This document shows positions 41,331 to 54,012 of a DNA stretch of 64,000 nt, one piece after another (the stretch's first letter is position 1; every line of letters starts with the position of its first letter). The notes under the pieces are model-generated. The model worked only from the letters and a program-made list of their open reading frames with translations, did no database searches and was not told where the DNA came from. Location: assembly GCA_014529385.2 (NCBI GenBank), contig CM043952.1:71702799-71766798 (forward strand), read 5' to 3'. The stretch is from Adiantum capillus-veneris. Taxonomy: Eukaryota > Streptophyta > Polypodiopsida > Polypodiales > Pteridaceae. The translations under genes were made by a program, and so were the position numbers.

Positions 41331-41880
41331 AGATTTTGCACAAAACTAGCGTCTCTGATGCCATGGTACGTAAAGCCATGATGATTGCTATTTCGAAGTT
41401 TTTTCTGAGCGTCTCTAATACCATACTGAATACTCTGATTCCAAGGTACGCAAAGCTATGATGATGATTATATTACTATTTCAATATTTTTATTTGTTGA
41501 AAGCGTCTCTGATGCCATGGTATCTAAATCCATGATGATTATTCTTATTTCAAATTTTTGTGAGCGTCTCTAATGCCATGGTCAGAATCATGATGCCATG
41601 GTACATAAAGCCATGATGAAAAAAAAATTAAAAAAAATGTTCCGCAATTTGTTAAAAGCGTCATTAATGCCATGGCAAGAACCATGATGCCATGGAACGT
41701 GAAGCCATGATGACCATAACTATTCCACAATTTTTATATAGATATATATTTTTTGGAAAACGTCTCTAATGTCATGGTACGTGAAGCCATGATGATGGTT
41801 ACTATTACATAAATTTTCTTAGATTCGTTGAAAGCGTCTCTACTGTCATGGTGAGGTACATGATGCCATCGTACGTGTCC
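41330..41880 (+). repeat. imperfect tandem array in SL-3
   Basis: Repeats of GCGTCTCTAATGCCATGG followed by TACGTAAAGCCATGATGATT occur about every 70-100 bp, seven or eight copies with AT-rich spacers. GATGCCATG phrases link it to the SL-1 (about 12400-12530) and SL-2 (8990-9475) interiors. Confidence 0.78.
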
Positions 41881-41944
41881 CCATCATGTTTATTTTGTGT
41901 CAACATTGTTTATATGTGTGCACATATGATTACATCGACATTAT

Positions 41945-42276
41945 GTTTGTTTATCTGTTGTCTCTAGAGCGGCGTCGCGAACCGTCTCTAAGGACAATGT
42001 GGAGTGATTATTTCTAACCTTCACATCTTGATATGTTTCTTGAGTTGATGTTGTTTACAGGATAAAAATCACATCAAGCAGCATGTACAGGTGCTCAAAG
42101 ATATTGAAGTTGCTCAAAGATATTGAAGAATTTGCATCATCGAATTGTATATATAGGTTTATTAAACTTCCAAAGATGCTTAAATCACACATTGTATATT
42201 ATGGAGTGATGTGGCTCCTGAAAAATGTATTTTGTAAACTTTGATAATTATTAATATAACAGTGCATGTATATGGT
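41945..42276 (+). repeat. SL family 3' interior module (SL-3 copy)
   Basis: Matches SL-1 14280-14612 almost continuously, including CAGGATAAAAnTCACnTCAAGCAGCATGTACAGG-type sequence and the paired CAAAGATATTGAAG phrases. Confidence 0.8.
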
Positions 42277-42322
42277 GCTGTGGGTTTTTCCGTTGTACCC
42301 CCAAGGGTTTTTTCATCCACAG
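42277..42322 (+). other. conserved stem-loop upstream of the SL-3 polypurine tract
   Basis: CTGTGGG / (A)TCCACAG outer arms and a weaker inner stem (CCGTTG opposite CAAGGG, two mismatches). Same position as in SL-1 and SL-2. Confidence 0.65.
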
Positions 42323-42347
42323 TTAGGGACTCCTATTTGAGTGGGGG

Positions 42348-42460
42348 TGTTGGAGCTATATATACCAACCCCTGTGCTACATATAGCTAGGAGTCCCCAC
42401 TATATAAGTGTACTCAGTGTGTGCACTCCACACACTTTGGGGATTGCATATGATGGTGTC

Positions 42461-42491
<31 letters not shown>

Positions 42492-42495
42492 AACA
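42348..42495 (+). repeat. 3' LTR of SL-3
   Basis: 148 bp, begins directly after the GTGGGGG tract and ends CTCTCAACA before CTTCT. Confidence 0.93.
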
Positions 42496-43262
42496 CTTCT
42501 TGGACCAGCAATCCTTCTTGACGTGGCCCTTCTTGCCGCAGTTCCAACATTCAAGAACTGACTTTGTGTGTGACTTGCTCCGCCTTGAGGGATCACAACC
42601 CTTTTGGTTTTTGAACCTCTCCGTAGGCCTTCCTCTTGTTTCCACTGACAGTGCAGCACTTGATGATTCTCCTGTGCTTCTCCTTCGTATTTCCTCGCTT
42701 AGGAGAACACCCACAACATCATCAAACTTAAGAGTATTTGTGCCAGAAATAGAATTACTTACAGCCCCATCACAAGGCTGTCCCAACTATCCGGTAGAGA
42801 TGATAGTATAAGGAGAGCTTGCACTTCATCATCAAAATTGATTTTCACCGATCGAAGTTGAATTATGTTTGTGTTAAAGTCATTTAGGTGTTCTGCCAAC
42901 TGAACCATTCTCTGCCATCTTTAGATTGAACAAGCGCTTCATAAGAAATACCTTATTGGATGCTGATGGTTTCTCGTAGAAACTTCGTCAAGTGACATTA
43001 TCAAGTCCTCGGTGGTCTTCATCTCCGAAACATTGAAGGCCACCGTTGATGCCAAGCTTAACCGGATTGTTCCCAGTGCATTTTGATCAAGGACAATCCA
43101 TGCTTCATCTGCCATTGTTGCGGGCTTCTTCGCAAGACCGCCTAGTGGCAAATAGAGGTCCTTCTGGTAGAGATAGTCTTCAATCTTCATCTTCCAATTT
43201 TGGTAGTTTTTTCCGTTGAACTTATCAATCTTGAGCTTCCCTTCCTCCACTATAACTCCCAC
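42496..43262 (-). pseudogene. Copia-2 Gag with zinc knuckle (frameshifted)
   Basis: Starts MGVIVEEGKLKIDKFNGKNY at 43262, the usual copia Gag opening (FNGxNYxxWK), with MADEAWIVLDQNALGTIRLS following. A frameshift near 42945 moves the frame. The C-terminal piece (42496-42786) has ECWNCGKKGHVKKDCWSKK, the CCHC zinc knuckle. SL-3 interrupts right after it. Confidence 0.9.
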
Positions 43263-43310
43263 TCAATTCAAGGAATCCTTTCCTTGAGATAACTTAGCTA
43301 CGAGCAAACC

Positions 43311-43326
43311 TTGCTCTGATACTAGT
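43311..43326 (-). other. primer-binding site of Copia-2
   Basis: Plus-strand GCTCTGATACTAGT, reverse complement ACTAGTATCAGAGC: a variant of the tRNA-Met site (TAGTATC for TGGTATC), three bases from the LTR. Confidence 0.65.
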
Positions 43327-44098
43327 TGTTAGGAAATAAGACGTAGCTAAATAGGTAATTGAGTAGATAACTTAATGGAGAGACAGATTTACATACACGA
43401 GATTATAGAGTAGAGAGAGAGAGAGAGAGAGTACACACGATATACGTGGTTCACCCAATCTGGGCTACGTCCGCGGGAAAGCAGCCACTCAATGGCTTTA
43501 GTACTTCAAAACAAGAAGTAGTTTACAAAGGGATTATACCCTTAATGGAGCTCCCACCTTGCTTCACTCTCACCACCTCACACTCACCTTGTTGCATCAA
43601 CTTCACACTATGAAATGTGTGTAGAAATGGCCTCCTTTTATATGCCAAAAGGGCTGCCCTCTCTCACGAGAGGCAGCCATATGTAGATAAGTACAAATCG
43701 GACCCTCTAATCCGCCCATGTGTGGCCGCCCTTGAGAAGACAAGTCCGCTTTTGAATTCGGCCACCGGCCACCGGCCAATGACTTCCGACCAATGGCCAC
43801 CGGCCATTGACTACCGGCCACCGGCCAACTGACGGTTGTTTTCCGACCACTTTCCGGCCGTCGTCCGACCATAATATTCCGGCGATAAGAAATATTACGG
43901 CGAGGGAAAAAAAAAGGTCTCGGGGGCTTCCGCCCCCAAGGCCCCTAAAGTTGCCCCTGAGTTTTTGCCGTGAAAATTTTGGTTTCCAGCGAGTGATTTT
44001 CCTTCATGCACGATGGCTTCTCCTCATAATGGGGGCCTTACAAATGTGTGCTTTTACCACAGAAAATTACAAGGGTAAATCAGGCTCCATACTCAACA
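43327..44098 (-). repeat. 5' LTR of Copia-2
   Basis: 772 bp mate of 35398-36158. Followed by the ATTAA duplication. Confidence 0.92.
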
Positions 44099-44311
44099 AT
44101 TAAATGTTAAGAAAGACCGTGCACATCTTGACTAAGCTTTGTTAAGTTGCACTTCAACTCTTGTGGTGGTCAAGGGAGGGGTCTCTGCTTGCGATAGTCT
44201 AAATGCTTCTTGCTCTTTCTTCGCAAGATTTGCTCCCATGCTTTCCTTAACCTTGCTAAACTCCATTCCAATTGCGTCCACGATAAGAGCAAGCTCTTGT
44301 CTTGTGAATGT
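44099..44311. other. unassigned segment between Copia-2 and CACTA-3
   Basis: Open on the minus strand from 44314 to 44132 (residues such as TFTRQELALIVDAIGMEFSK), without a recognised domain. It should be the right half of whatever Copia-2 inserted into, possibly the tail of the hAT relic, but I see no hAT signature. Confidence 0.3.
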
Positions 44312-44777
44312 CACTATCTCCTAACAAATATCTTGGTTGCTAACGGTGGCATCTCTAGATGCAAATTCCACTGGCCTATCCGCTATGAGAGATCGTGGTG
44401 TTTACTGCAGGCCATTACCGCAAAACAAGAGAGAGGAATTCAAAATGAGGAGAGAGAATCCTTTTGATGCTGAAGCGGCACTTTACCGCAATTATTAACG
44501 CGTAAATCTCCGCGATTATTGCCGCTCACATTACCGCTAAGACAGGCTCGACTCCCTTCCCCCTCCCTCTCCCGCAGGTTTCCATTTAAATCCAATACAA
44601 CTCCTACACTCTCCAGAATGCTTGCTCACTTCACTTAATCTCTCTTTCACTCTAAAAATTCTATACATAAATCATTGAACTCACAACAAAACCATTACAA
44701 ATACTATTCATAAGCACATAACGAAACATTTGCAAATTAATCATATACTACACCAAATGAAAGAATGGAGAGTTTTA

Positions 44778-47700
44778 TTAATTCTCATCTTGTATAAGAT
44801 CTCTACAAGCACTAGGATCCATATTTAGACCCATAGTATTCAAATCAATAAGCAAATTTAGAGATTCTTCCTCCTCTCCATCACCTCCTGTAGAATCATC
44901 ATCGCTTTCTCCCTCTTCCTCCTCCTCAAGATGACTATTTGCAAGGCTTGGCTGACCTTCTTCAACTTCTACTACATCTTCCTCTGCATCTTGTGGTGAT
45001 GGTATGATGGGATCAATTACTAGCTCAATGTCCGTCTCTGCAAAGATAGATCTACCCCGCGGCATGACTAGAATGACATACCAAAGTCTTAATTCTTTGA
45101 TATATACATGGCACATAAAAGACCTGTACTTCACACACTAAGAATAAGCTGATATACATAACTTAAATTTTTAATTTAAGTTAATTGCACATAGCCTAAA
45201 TTACCTGCTCGCAGATCTTTTGACCTCACCCGCAAACCATCGACACTCAAAGAGGAATTTGTGAAAAGATCTGAAATCCACTTTGATTATTCTCTCTATA
45301 GTACCACAATATCTGACCTCATTTGTTGTTGTGTCAAAGTTTCCCATCACGCCACAATCATTAGTGGTCCAACGCTCATCTATCTTGTGGGTGCGAAAAT
45401 GTTGGCCTTCGGACCAAATGGAGTTGAAAATGAGACCCTACAATCACAATGCATAAGAGGTTACATCACATTTCATTAAGTGATTTGCATACATGCATAC
45501 ATGCATACATAACATATACACACTCACCTTGCGCAAGCATTCTCGCGCATACTCCCATTCTTTAGGGCTTATTGGTTCTCCTTGTGCTTTGGCATTGGTC
45601 ATGGCATTATGGATCCACTCTACTTGAATCAAGTCAGGATATTTTGCAAGCTCTTTAGGAAAAGGAGGTGCACGTCTACCTCCATGGGACCTCTTCTATG
45701 CATCTCTATCCCTTTCTCTAGCCGCGCGGGCTTCCAAGTACATATTGACCCATTTGGTCATGATAGTGGCATTGAGTAAAGAGTAGTTGTTGACTATGGC
45801 ATGAAACTCTCTATCCATGACCAAGAGTGAGCCTTTTCCACTGGGAATGGCTGAGTGCTTCCTAGGATCCTCTTCTTCACTCCACAGACGAGGCAATGAT
45901 GGATCCACTGTGATGAGATACTGTGAGACATACATAAATTCCTCTTGCTCGCCTGAAAACATTAAAACCACATATTTTTATTATTAACTCCATAGTGTAT
46001 AAATGCTCTCTATATTGTATTTATTTTGCATACCTCCAGTTGTGACCTCAATCTAACAAAATCCTTTAAAGTCTTCAAGAATCTCTCCAAGAAGAACATC
46101 CATCTAGAGTGAACCACCCCACAAATGGCAATCTTTTCAACAAGGTGAAGCAATAGGTGTATTTGGCTAACAAGGATTGTACGTGGGAATGCATCCTCAA
46201 TAGCACACACTGCCTCTAGTGCTAGCTCATGGGCTACTTGTATGGCTTCTACTTCTATCTCCTTGGAGCTCACAAATCTACAGGGCAAACGTTCTATAGT
46301 AGATGAAAAAAAATTCCAAAGTTCATGCATGCACAACATGATATAGTACTTGAAAAAAACCCATTACCTCACAATCTCACCCACTTTGAATATTGCAGCC
46401 TTCACCTTAGTGTCCCCATAACCACTTATAGTTATGGGAAGTACAAACTACAAGCAATAAAACATCTTAGTGAATGTCAACCTATATATAAGGACACATA
46501 GACAAAACAAACTGTTCTACTCTTACCTGAAGGATTTTATGCCAATCATGGGATTTCAATCCATACAATTGAGTGGAGCCACCCTTTTTGGTTTTTGTGA
46601 AAGCACCTTTGACTGACCGCATATATCCCATTGGAGTTCTGATGGATGCAATAACTTGCTTTGTCCGCTCTTGGTCTGCCTTTGACATTATCCACGGTGC
46701 TTTTGGGAGAATCATCTTTCCCCGCTCCCCCATGCGGGGCGTGGCTGAAGGGGGGACACGTCTAATGGCTCTTAAATCTTCCCTAGCACCCAATGAATCC
46801 TTCTTGCCAATTATGTGATCCCACATAGCTTGCCCAACATTTTTGAATACATGCATAGGGTCCAATAAGTGCTGAATTTTCAACGAAGCCCAATAGGGGA
46901 GCGACAAGAAGATTGAGTACCTCGATATACCCTTTGGCAACCCATTGGGAGGCGGTGAGGTACAATGATGCTCCTCCCAATGCTTCGCCCAATCAGCCAT
47001 GTTCCAATGGAACAGCTGCACTCCATTGATAGGGGGAGCATATCTACGATGTGAAGGAGGGAGGAAACGATGGTTGTTGGGATAGATCGCCTTCCCAAGA
47101 AGAGGAGGTCTCTCTGTCACAAGGGAAGGGCCACAAGTGGGACACGCACTATGTCCAGATGTTGCCAATCCTGCCAAGAGATAAAAAACGTTACACATGA
47201 GATGATAAACCTAAAGCAAAGAGTACAATTAACATGTGCATACTTACCAGATACCTCTCCAAATCCTGGGTAATCATGCATGGTCCACATGAGGATGCAC
47301 TTGATGACGGCTTTGCGGTCTCGTGGTGGCCGTGAAATGTCAATGACATCTATACCTCTCCATAGTTCTTGAAGCTTCTCAATAAGAGGCTGCAGATATA
47401 CATCCATGTTTTTTACCTTGTGCTTTCCTGGAATGAGAAGTGATAGTAAAATGTTTCCCTTTTTTGTTGCCTCCCAAGGCGGAATATTGTAGTTTACAAC
47501 AACCACCGGCCAAGTGCTCCATGAAGTAGAGCGGTGCCCAAATGGATTCACTCCATCACTAGCTAACCCAATCCTCAAGTGACGAGGCTCATCCCTGAAC
47601 TCTGGCCATGTGTCCTCTATGTGCTTCCATGCTGGTGAGTCAGCTAGCACTCTCATAATACCATCTGTGGAGAAATTTTTTGCATGCCAACTCAAAAGCT

Positions 47701-48291
47701 CGCTCGTACCCTTCGATCTAAACATGTGTTGGATGCGAGGGATGAGTGGAAAATGCCTCAAAACTTTACGTGGAATTCTGTTGCTCTGCATTCCTTCTTT
47801 GAACCTAGGCTCCCCGCACGATGGACATGTGTCACAATCGGCATGTTCATTACGAAAGAGCACACAATCGTTCACACAAGCATGAATGTGATCATAATCC
47901 ATCCCTAATGCAGTCACCACTTCGCAGGCTTTTCGTCTGTTCTCTGGCATGTGATTGCCAGTTGGAAACATCTTTCCTAGAAATCTATCGCAAGAAAAAA
48001 GTACATTAGAAGCTAATTTATGCACTCCACAAGCATCCTTCACAATCTGTATACATACCTCAAAAGTGCGTCGACACTAGCATTGCTCCATCCAAACATC
48101 GCATGAAGGTTAAGGACTTCGAGAGATGGCCTTAAAATGGAGTAAGAGCATCTATCATATAGTGCGGTGTGTGCCGAATCGAGTAGCTCACTACTCGTTC
48201 GCTCGGAAGCTTCTTCGCATGCACACTCTGGTTCATGCTCCTCCTCTCGTGCAAAGAGATCCTCAACCATTCTATGCAAATGGTTGTCTTC
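44778..48291 (-). pseudogene. CACTA-3 TNP2-like transposase, main part
   Basis: Minus-strand pieces in order. 48291-48059 is an acidic region ending FGWSNASVDALLRY. 47990-47245 is the Transposase_21 core with intact DGVNPFGHRS, WPVVVVNYNIPPW and NMDVYLQPLIEKLQELW. 47170-46529 has GHSACPTCGP and LLDPMHVFKNVG. 46339-46010 is DUF4218 (QIHLLLHLVEKIAICGVVHS). Further pieces are 45971-45696 and 45632-45530 (EWEYARECLRK, as in CACTA-2), and an acidic C-terminus 45134-44778. The conserved Asp lost in CACTA-2 is present here. The 5' exon continues beyond CACTA-4 at 55056. Some introns have clear GT..AG borders. The DUF4216 region (45180-45440) is frame-broken. Confidence 0.85.
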
Positions 48292-48870
48292 CACTATAAG
48301 AGGTTGTGTGCTCTTGTGACGCTGTTAGCGTCGGAAATACACTGGGTTTTTATAACCCCCGGCGTCGCTAAAACCGTCGCTAATAGCATCGCTACGAGAG
48401 CGTCGCTATATGCGACACTATATTCGTCGCTATATGCGTCGCTATACAGAGACGCTCATAGCGACGCATATAGCGACGTTTACACAGAAGTCTATAGCGA
48501 CGCTCCAGAGCCATAAACAGCGACGGTTATAGCGACGCCCGAGAGAATTTTTTTTTGGTGACAGGGCATTGAATGCCGTGCCACCCATCAACCATATTGT
48601 ACTTGATTCACTTTTTAAAAAAAGTGCAAGGGTAGATAATACACCCGAAATAGTCACCCACAAGACGCATTGTTTGCAAAATTGACAAGCGCAAAATTAA
48701 CAATTGTACACATCATAGGCAAAATGAATTGATTGGCAAATGTAATAATGACAATTGTACAACATCATAGGCATAAAGAATTGATTGGCAAAATGAACTG
48801 CGGTGAAAAATGTAATAATATACATGGTTCAAAAAGACGTATAAAATCCGTCTCATGATACATAAGCTAT
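48292..48870 (-). repeat. CACTA-4 left terminal and subterminal repeats
   Basis: Same layout as 16311-16800, with an expanded AGCGACG/TATGCGTCGCTATA cluster (48360-48540). It includes the segment (about 48690-48800) that identifies the Copia-1 insertion site in CACTA-1. Confidence 0.88.
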
Positions 48871-48918
48871 GAGAAACCCTAAACTAATGCTATCTAGCTA
48901 CGGCTAAACTGACGTCGT

Positions 48919-50228
48919 CTAGTCAGACGTCTCATCGCATCCAAGCGGCGTATCTGTCGGATTCTGCAAAAAAAGACAATAAGACAGCTTTCAGTAAGTA
49001 TAAACATATAACGACATTTATAAAACAATACAAAAAATAGAAAAGAGTACACCCTAATACTAACCATGCCACCGCGAGAACTGGGAATGTCCATCAGGGC
49101 GTTTAAGCCCTTCGTGCCTGCGTACTCGCGCTCGTACGGTGTGGGATCACATCCTCTCATCGACCACTGTCAAAACATACAAAGAATTCATTATGTTAGA
49201 ATTAAAAAACTCATAAACCCTAAACTATCGAACGTAAAGAGCAATGCGAAAACACTTACAAAATTGACCTCAAATGATGCCCATCCACCGCTCCCCAAGT
49301 GGTGCGAGCTCCCTGCCTCTACTCGCGCTCTGGCTGCATCCTTTTGTTGCTTCCACTTGTCGGGATTCTCCCGCGCTGCTTTCTTCGCATTCTTCCAATC
49401 TTCTTTGGCCAGCCAATTTGGCCTGTTCCACCCATGTTTGATTGCTTTTTGCACTTCGGAACGCTTGTGTTTGCAGTATTAGCGCATTCGAATCTTCATC
49501 AGGTCTTCATTGAAGCGCTGATCTCGTGTTGGAATGGGAAACTCATCATGAAGTATGTTGATGACTCTGTTTTTTAAATCACTTGGTACTTCACTCCATT
49601 TGTTTAGTATGTAGTGTCTAATCAGCTGAGAGCAGTGACCACGCATGCGCGAGATCATCTTCTTGCCGTCATCATCCATGATGATGCCGCCGCTGAAGTC
49701 GACGAAGTAAGGCAAGCCCTCTGGCCAGTGACGCGTGAACCTAGGTGTCCTGGTAGGGGTCTCTAGCGGCGTGTCGATGGGGGTATGGACGTCAGGTGTC
49801 TCCACTGGCGTCTGGGCCCCGAAGCCACGAGTGTCGAGTGGGGTGGCTCCTGGCGGAGTAGGTAGAGGTGTGTAGTTGCTAGGAACACTCAGCCACGCAA
49901 AACCTGGCGTAGATGGCGATGTTGTGGCTGGTGTGGGGGCGGGCAAAGAAGGGGAGGGTAAAGAGCCTCGTCGAACACGAGGCGGTGTGGAGGCATCGGC
50001 GGCGGAATCCCCACAACAACCGCCACCGCCACCACTAGAGCGCCGGTGTCTAGACGAGTGTGAAGCTCGTCTCGTCGACGCCGAAGCTTCGGAGCGCGCC
50101 GAATGCTCCGAAATAGAGGGAGATGCGGATGGAGTAGGAACGTGCGATGATGCGCCAGAGCGATGACGCTCCACGTACCACTGTCTCTGCTGCGGTGACA
50201 AAGAAGAAAGAAACTCCTCATCATCCAT
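48919..50228 (-). pseudogene. Transposase_24 gene of CACTA-4 (nonsense)
   Basis: Same structure as the CACTA-2 copy: ATG at 50228, exon 1 to about 49260, then exons ending at 48919. A TAA at 49479-49481 replaces the Glu codon in RM(R)EYCKHKR, removing the second half of the domain. The exon 2 acceptor is intact here (GACAG). The Pro/Thr and Ser/Arg-rich N-terminus is conserved. Confidence 0.87.
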
Positions 50229-50499
50229 ACATGCATTAAACACACGAATATTGAAACTTAATATTGAATGAATAGAGTAGACAACGATGCAAAGACCATT
50301 AAATACATGACGTAATGACGCATATAAATACAATGATGCAATGAATTGAGTGATAGAAGAGGCAAGTCGAAAACTAAGAATTTTCAATCAAAAGATGTGA
50401 GCGTGAGTAGAAAAGGGCGTTATACACCATGGAAGGTACTTAGAGAGCCAGAGCTTTTACAACACGGAGCAAAATTGTTCAAATACAATATTTATGGCT

Positions 50500-53142
50500 T
50501 TAAGAGATCTCTCTCTCATCCTCGCATAACTCAGCATAACTTCCTATATCTATATAGAGCTCTCCGTTTAAACACATATCCTCTATTTCATTTTGTAGCT
50601 CCTCTTCATGCACCCCATATAGAGTAGTGGCATCTTGATGCTCATCTGGCACCACCGCAGCGGCTTCTGATTGAGCATCTTCTTTGATCTCCTCCATTGA
50701 TGTCGTTGTGATTGGCACATGGTAGCCTTCATACATCCTTGCACTACGAGGGGCTACCTCTATGACGTACCACCAGTTTGATGTAGACTTTGTAGGATGA
50801 AATATTACCTGCCAGAGCCACATAACTTACATGAGAGCTTTCAAGCGCATAACTTGTAAAAGGGGGATGTTAACTATTTACATACTTACTTGTTCACAAT
50901 GCTCGGGTAGTACGAAAGTGTCTCTTAGGTCAGTCCATTTCTTAGTAGAATCCACCTCAAGAAAACCAGACTCTCCTCTACACACAGTAGCGTTGCGACC
51001 CTCCATGATTATCTTGAACCATTGCACGTCGAACAAGTCGACAAAAAATCCTCTGTAATCGATCCTCAAAATCTCTTGTAGCGTGCCGAAGTAAGTGAGT
51101 TCCGCCACCACAGGATCTGCATCAGAGGAACGTCGTTGACTAGACTGTTCAAATTTTGCCATGATTCCACAATCTTGAGTAAAACGCTTTTTGTCAATCC
51201 GTTCCACCCTAAAATGTCGACCTTTACACCATGCTGCTGTGTATGACTTATACTACAATGAACAAAGATTATGAGTGGCCGTTCAAAAGTTTAGAAATAA
51301 AGTCACTAGCTAGTCGTACATTGCAAACTTACCTTGGTCGCGCAAGCCCGAGAGTACTCCCACTCTTCCTCAATCGCTTCGTCACCGCATTGTTGTGCGC
51401 TTTTCAATTGGTTGTGCAACCATCTTAAGCTCATGAATGTTGGTAGGCTCTCCAGACCCGTCGGATAGTGCATCGGTGGTCGTCTTCCCCGTCTCCACTC
51501 GATTCGTGCAATTTGTCGCTCTTGCTTTGCATCCTCATATTGTGAAATCCACTTTTGCATCACTGGATTGTGAAGCATGCAAAATCGGTTGATTTTAGCC
51601 TCTAGATCTTCCGTCATCTTCTTCTCAACACCGAGATTGCACATGACAATCCCAGATATGCGCTCATCATCTATGGTTCGCCATAGCGTGTCCCGGGCTT
51701 TATCAAATCCGTCTAGCCACTCTCCAATGTACACTAGGGACTCTGATACCAACCAACCTTCTGCCATGCTACCCTCCGGACGTGCCTTTTGACGCACATA
51801 TCCCTTAAGCGTTTTCATGAAACGTTCTAAGAAGAACATCCATCTGGAATGAACTGTGCCAGCTATTTCCACCTCATCAACTATGTGAACAAGAAGATGC
51901 ACCTGAATGGTATGGAGTCTACGTTGATCTCCTTTTTTGAGATCCATTGCACCAGCTTTGCAAGTTTGTAGATTGTGTTACGGATGTCGAGAGACAAACA
52001 TCCCTCAATGGCAACCGGTAAAATAAACTGTAAAGTATGTGCAACAATGATATTAAAGTCCACATTTTATGCAATGATATTAAAGTCCACTATGAACGTA
52101 CCTGACACATTTTATGCCAATCGTGGGACTTCAAACCGGTAAGCTTTCCTTCTTTAGTAAAACACGTTCGGAGCGAGTGCATTACTCCAGTGGGGGTCCG
52201 CAAAGATCGAATGGTCTCTTTTACTTTGCGTTCTTGGGATCCTGTGAAAATCCATGGTGCTTTAGGGAGTTTTATCGATCCATCAGATGCTGTTTGCGGC
52301 CAATATTGCTCCATACGATCCACATTTCGAAGGTCAACTCTGGCTCCCAGAGTATCTTTCTTACCGGTTAGATGGTCCATAGTAGATTACCCACATTCTT
52401 GAATATGTGCATTGGATCGAGCAAGTGATTGATCATGAGTCGGGGCCAGTATGGTAACTCGTACCATAGAGATAGTCTCTTCATCCCTGGAGGCAATCCG
52501 TCATCGCACATCTCCTTCTGCTCTAACCATGCTTGTGCAGACATCCTTGGTGGCTCTCTTCCCAAAAAGCTGTCGCGTAACACATGATTCTCTGGAAGAT
52601 ACGCTTGATGACCTTCGTAGATTTGCTTCTTCAGTGAGGGCGCCCTACGTGCATTCAGTCTAGGTCCACATGTGACACATGCTCTGTATTCGCTTGTTTG
52701 AAGCCCTGCATGTATACACATGATAATAGATCAACTATGGGAAAAAACAAGATTTACACTGTCTGAGTGAGGAGTGTCAATAGATCACCTGAGCATTCTG
52801 TTAGCCCGGGATAGTCATGCATGGTCCACATTAGAAGGCCTCTGATCAAAGCATTCCGTCGTCCTGTGTGTCGGCTCATATCCATCACCTCTATGCCAAT
52901 CCACAATTGTTGTAGCTCTTCCAATAGTGGACGAAGATACACATCCATATTCTCCACTTTATAACGCCCTGACACAATCAAGCTTATCCATAGGTGCCCC
53001 TTCTTCGTAGTCAACCACGGGGGAATGTTGTAGTTGACGATGACAACGGGCCATACACTGTAAGATGTTGATCTTTGACCAAATGGAATTACGCCATCCA
53101 TAGCCAGGCCTAAGCGCAAATTTCGAGCTTCCCTGGCCAATC
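50500..53142 (-). pseudogene. TNP2-like transposase of CACTA-4, 5' part deleted
   Basis: The C-terminal exons (50500-50810, 50890-51250), DUF4218 exon (about 51332-52025) and middle exons are present. At about 53140 the core exon breaks: sequence equivalent to CACTA-2 20975 is joined to sequence equivalent to 22275, removing the N-terminal exon and start. The DUF4218 exon also lacks 70 bp at about 51908, between two GAAT words, causing a frameshift. It keeps the 159 bp (52440-52600) that CACTA-2 lost, the Asp of DG(V)IPF, and a Trp codon where CACTA-2 has a stop. Confidence 0.88.
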
Positions 53143-53488
53143 TCGTCTTATTGGTCAATACCTATATTTGTGGGTACAAGAAATCTACAGACCCACGTCT
53201 ACATGAAGTATGTAGTGGACAAAACCCCTTTGCCTCTTCTCTAGCTGTAGCACTTCATAGCATCTTAACATCTTTTCACAGTAGATCTTTTCAGTGTTCG
53301 TCTAACTCTAAACCCTAAACCGTGAGTAATTCTTGCGTGGACTCGATCTAACGTAAATAAGCGTAAATATAAATAAACATAAATCTAACTAAAAATAAAC
53401 CTAAATCTAATTTAATGTAAGTCTACATCTAACCTAATCTTTAACGTCTTTTGGGATAGTTTCCTACGACGTTAAACTCTCTTCTTCT

Positions 53489-53519
<31 letters not shown>

Positions 53520-53650
53520 ACCTAAATAAACCTAAGTCTAATCTAATATAACATAAATCTAAATCGATGGTAAAATATGTTATTTTAAAAACAAAGAACT
53601 AAACTAACAGGGATTATAAGAACCTTAAAACTGATTTAACACATAATTTT
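53143..53650. other. CACTA-4 5' non-coding region
   Basis: Equivalent to CACTA-2 22275-22690 and the segment after GagPro-1. Contains AACCTAAATCTAA phrases and a (TG)n tract at 53490-53513. No insertion at the site GagPro-1 used. Confidence 0.7.
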
Positions 53651-54012
53651 TCACATAACTCGGCAAGAGTTGGCATTCTCATCACTAAAGATGTGAGAGT
53701 TAACTTTCGGCGGTGACACTGCCTCATCTCCATCCACATCTGACGACAGCAATCGGCCCTTTGGACCGTTCTTGCTCTTGTTACCAACTTTGAAGTTGTT
53801 GTTGAATGACTAGAGGTTGTCTAGATGGTCATTGTCGGGGATGTAGTGACTCTTGCCGCCCTGAAGATCCACCTTCTTCCCTATCTTCTAAAGACATTTC
53901 ACAAGTACTTTTGGATCGACGGAGCCCACCATGAGTGAAGGCAGCGATACCCTATATTCCATTGAGGGCTTTCTTCACCCGCTTCATGCAGGCATCGCAG
54001 TCTATGGAGACC
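53651..54012 (-). pseudogene. captured HMA/HIPP-like fragment (CACTA-4 copy)
   Basis: Homologous to 28465-28829, including the CDAC metal-binding motif region, the KIGKKVDLQGG-type domain end and the acidic tail. Carries its own small changes (for example no extra TG near 53836). Frame-broken. Confidence 0.77.

Larger units (their letters stand above)
39359..42495 (+). mobile_element. SL-3: non-coding short-LTR retrotransposon inside Copia-2
   Basis: LTRs of 148 bp (39359-39506 and 42348-42495) begin TGTTGGAGCTATATATACC and end in a CT tract plus CAACA. The primer-binding site TGGTATCAGAGCC (39507-39519) abuts the 5' LTR; GAGTGGGGG precedes the 3' LTR. The target duplication CTTCT is exact (39354-39358 and 42496-42500). 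The 2.8-kb interior has no Gag or Pol. Its last 400 bp match SL-1. It is in opposite orientation to its host. Confidence 0.94.
35398..44098 (-). mobile_element. Copia-2: Ty1/copia retrotransposon split by SL-3
   Basis: LTRs at 35398-36158 and 43327-44098 share start and end (plus strand TGTTAGGAAATAAG ... ATACTCAACA). The target duplication ATTAA is exact (35393-35397 and 44099-44103). Minus-strand coding order is Gag, zinc knuckle, protease, integrase, RT, RNase H. The minus-strand purine tract is CAAGTGGGAGAT beside the 3' LTR, and a tRNA-Met-like primer site (TAGTATCAGAGC) is next to the 5' LTR. SL-3 is inserted between zinc knuckle and protease, with duplication CTTCT. Confidence 0.95.
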
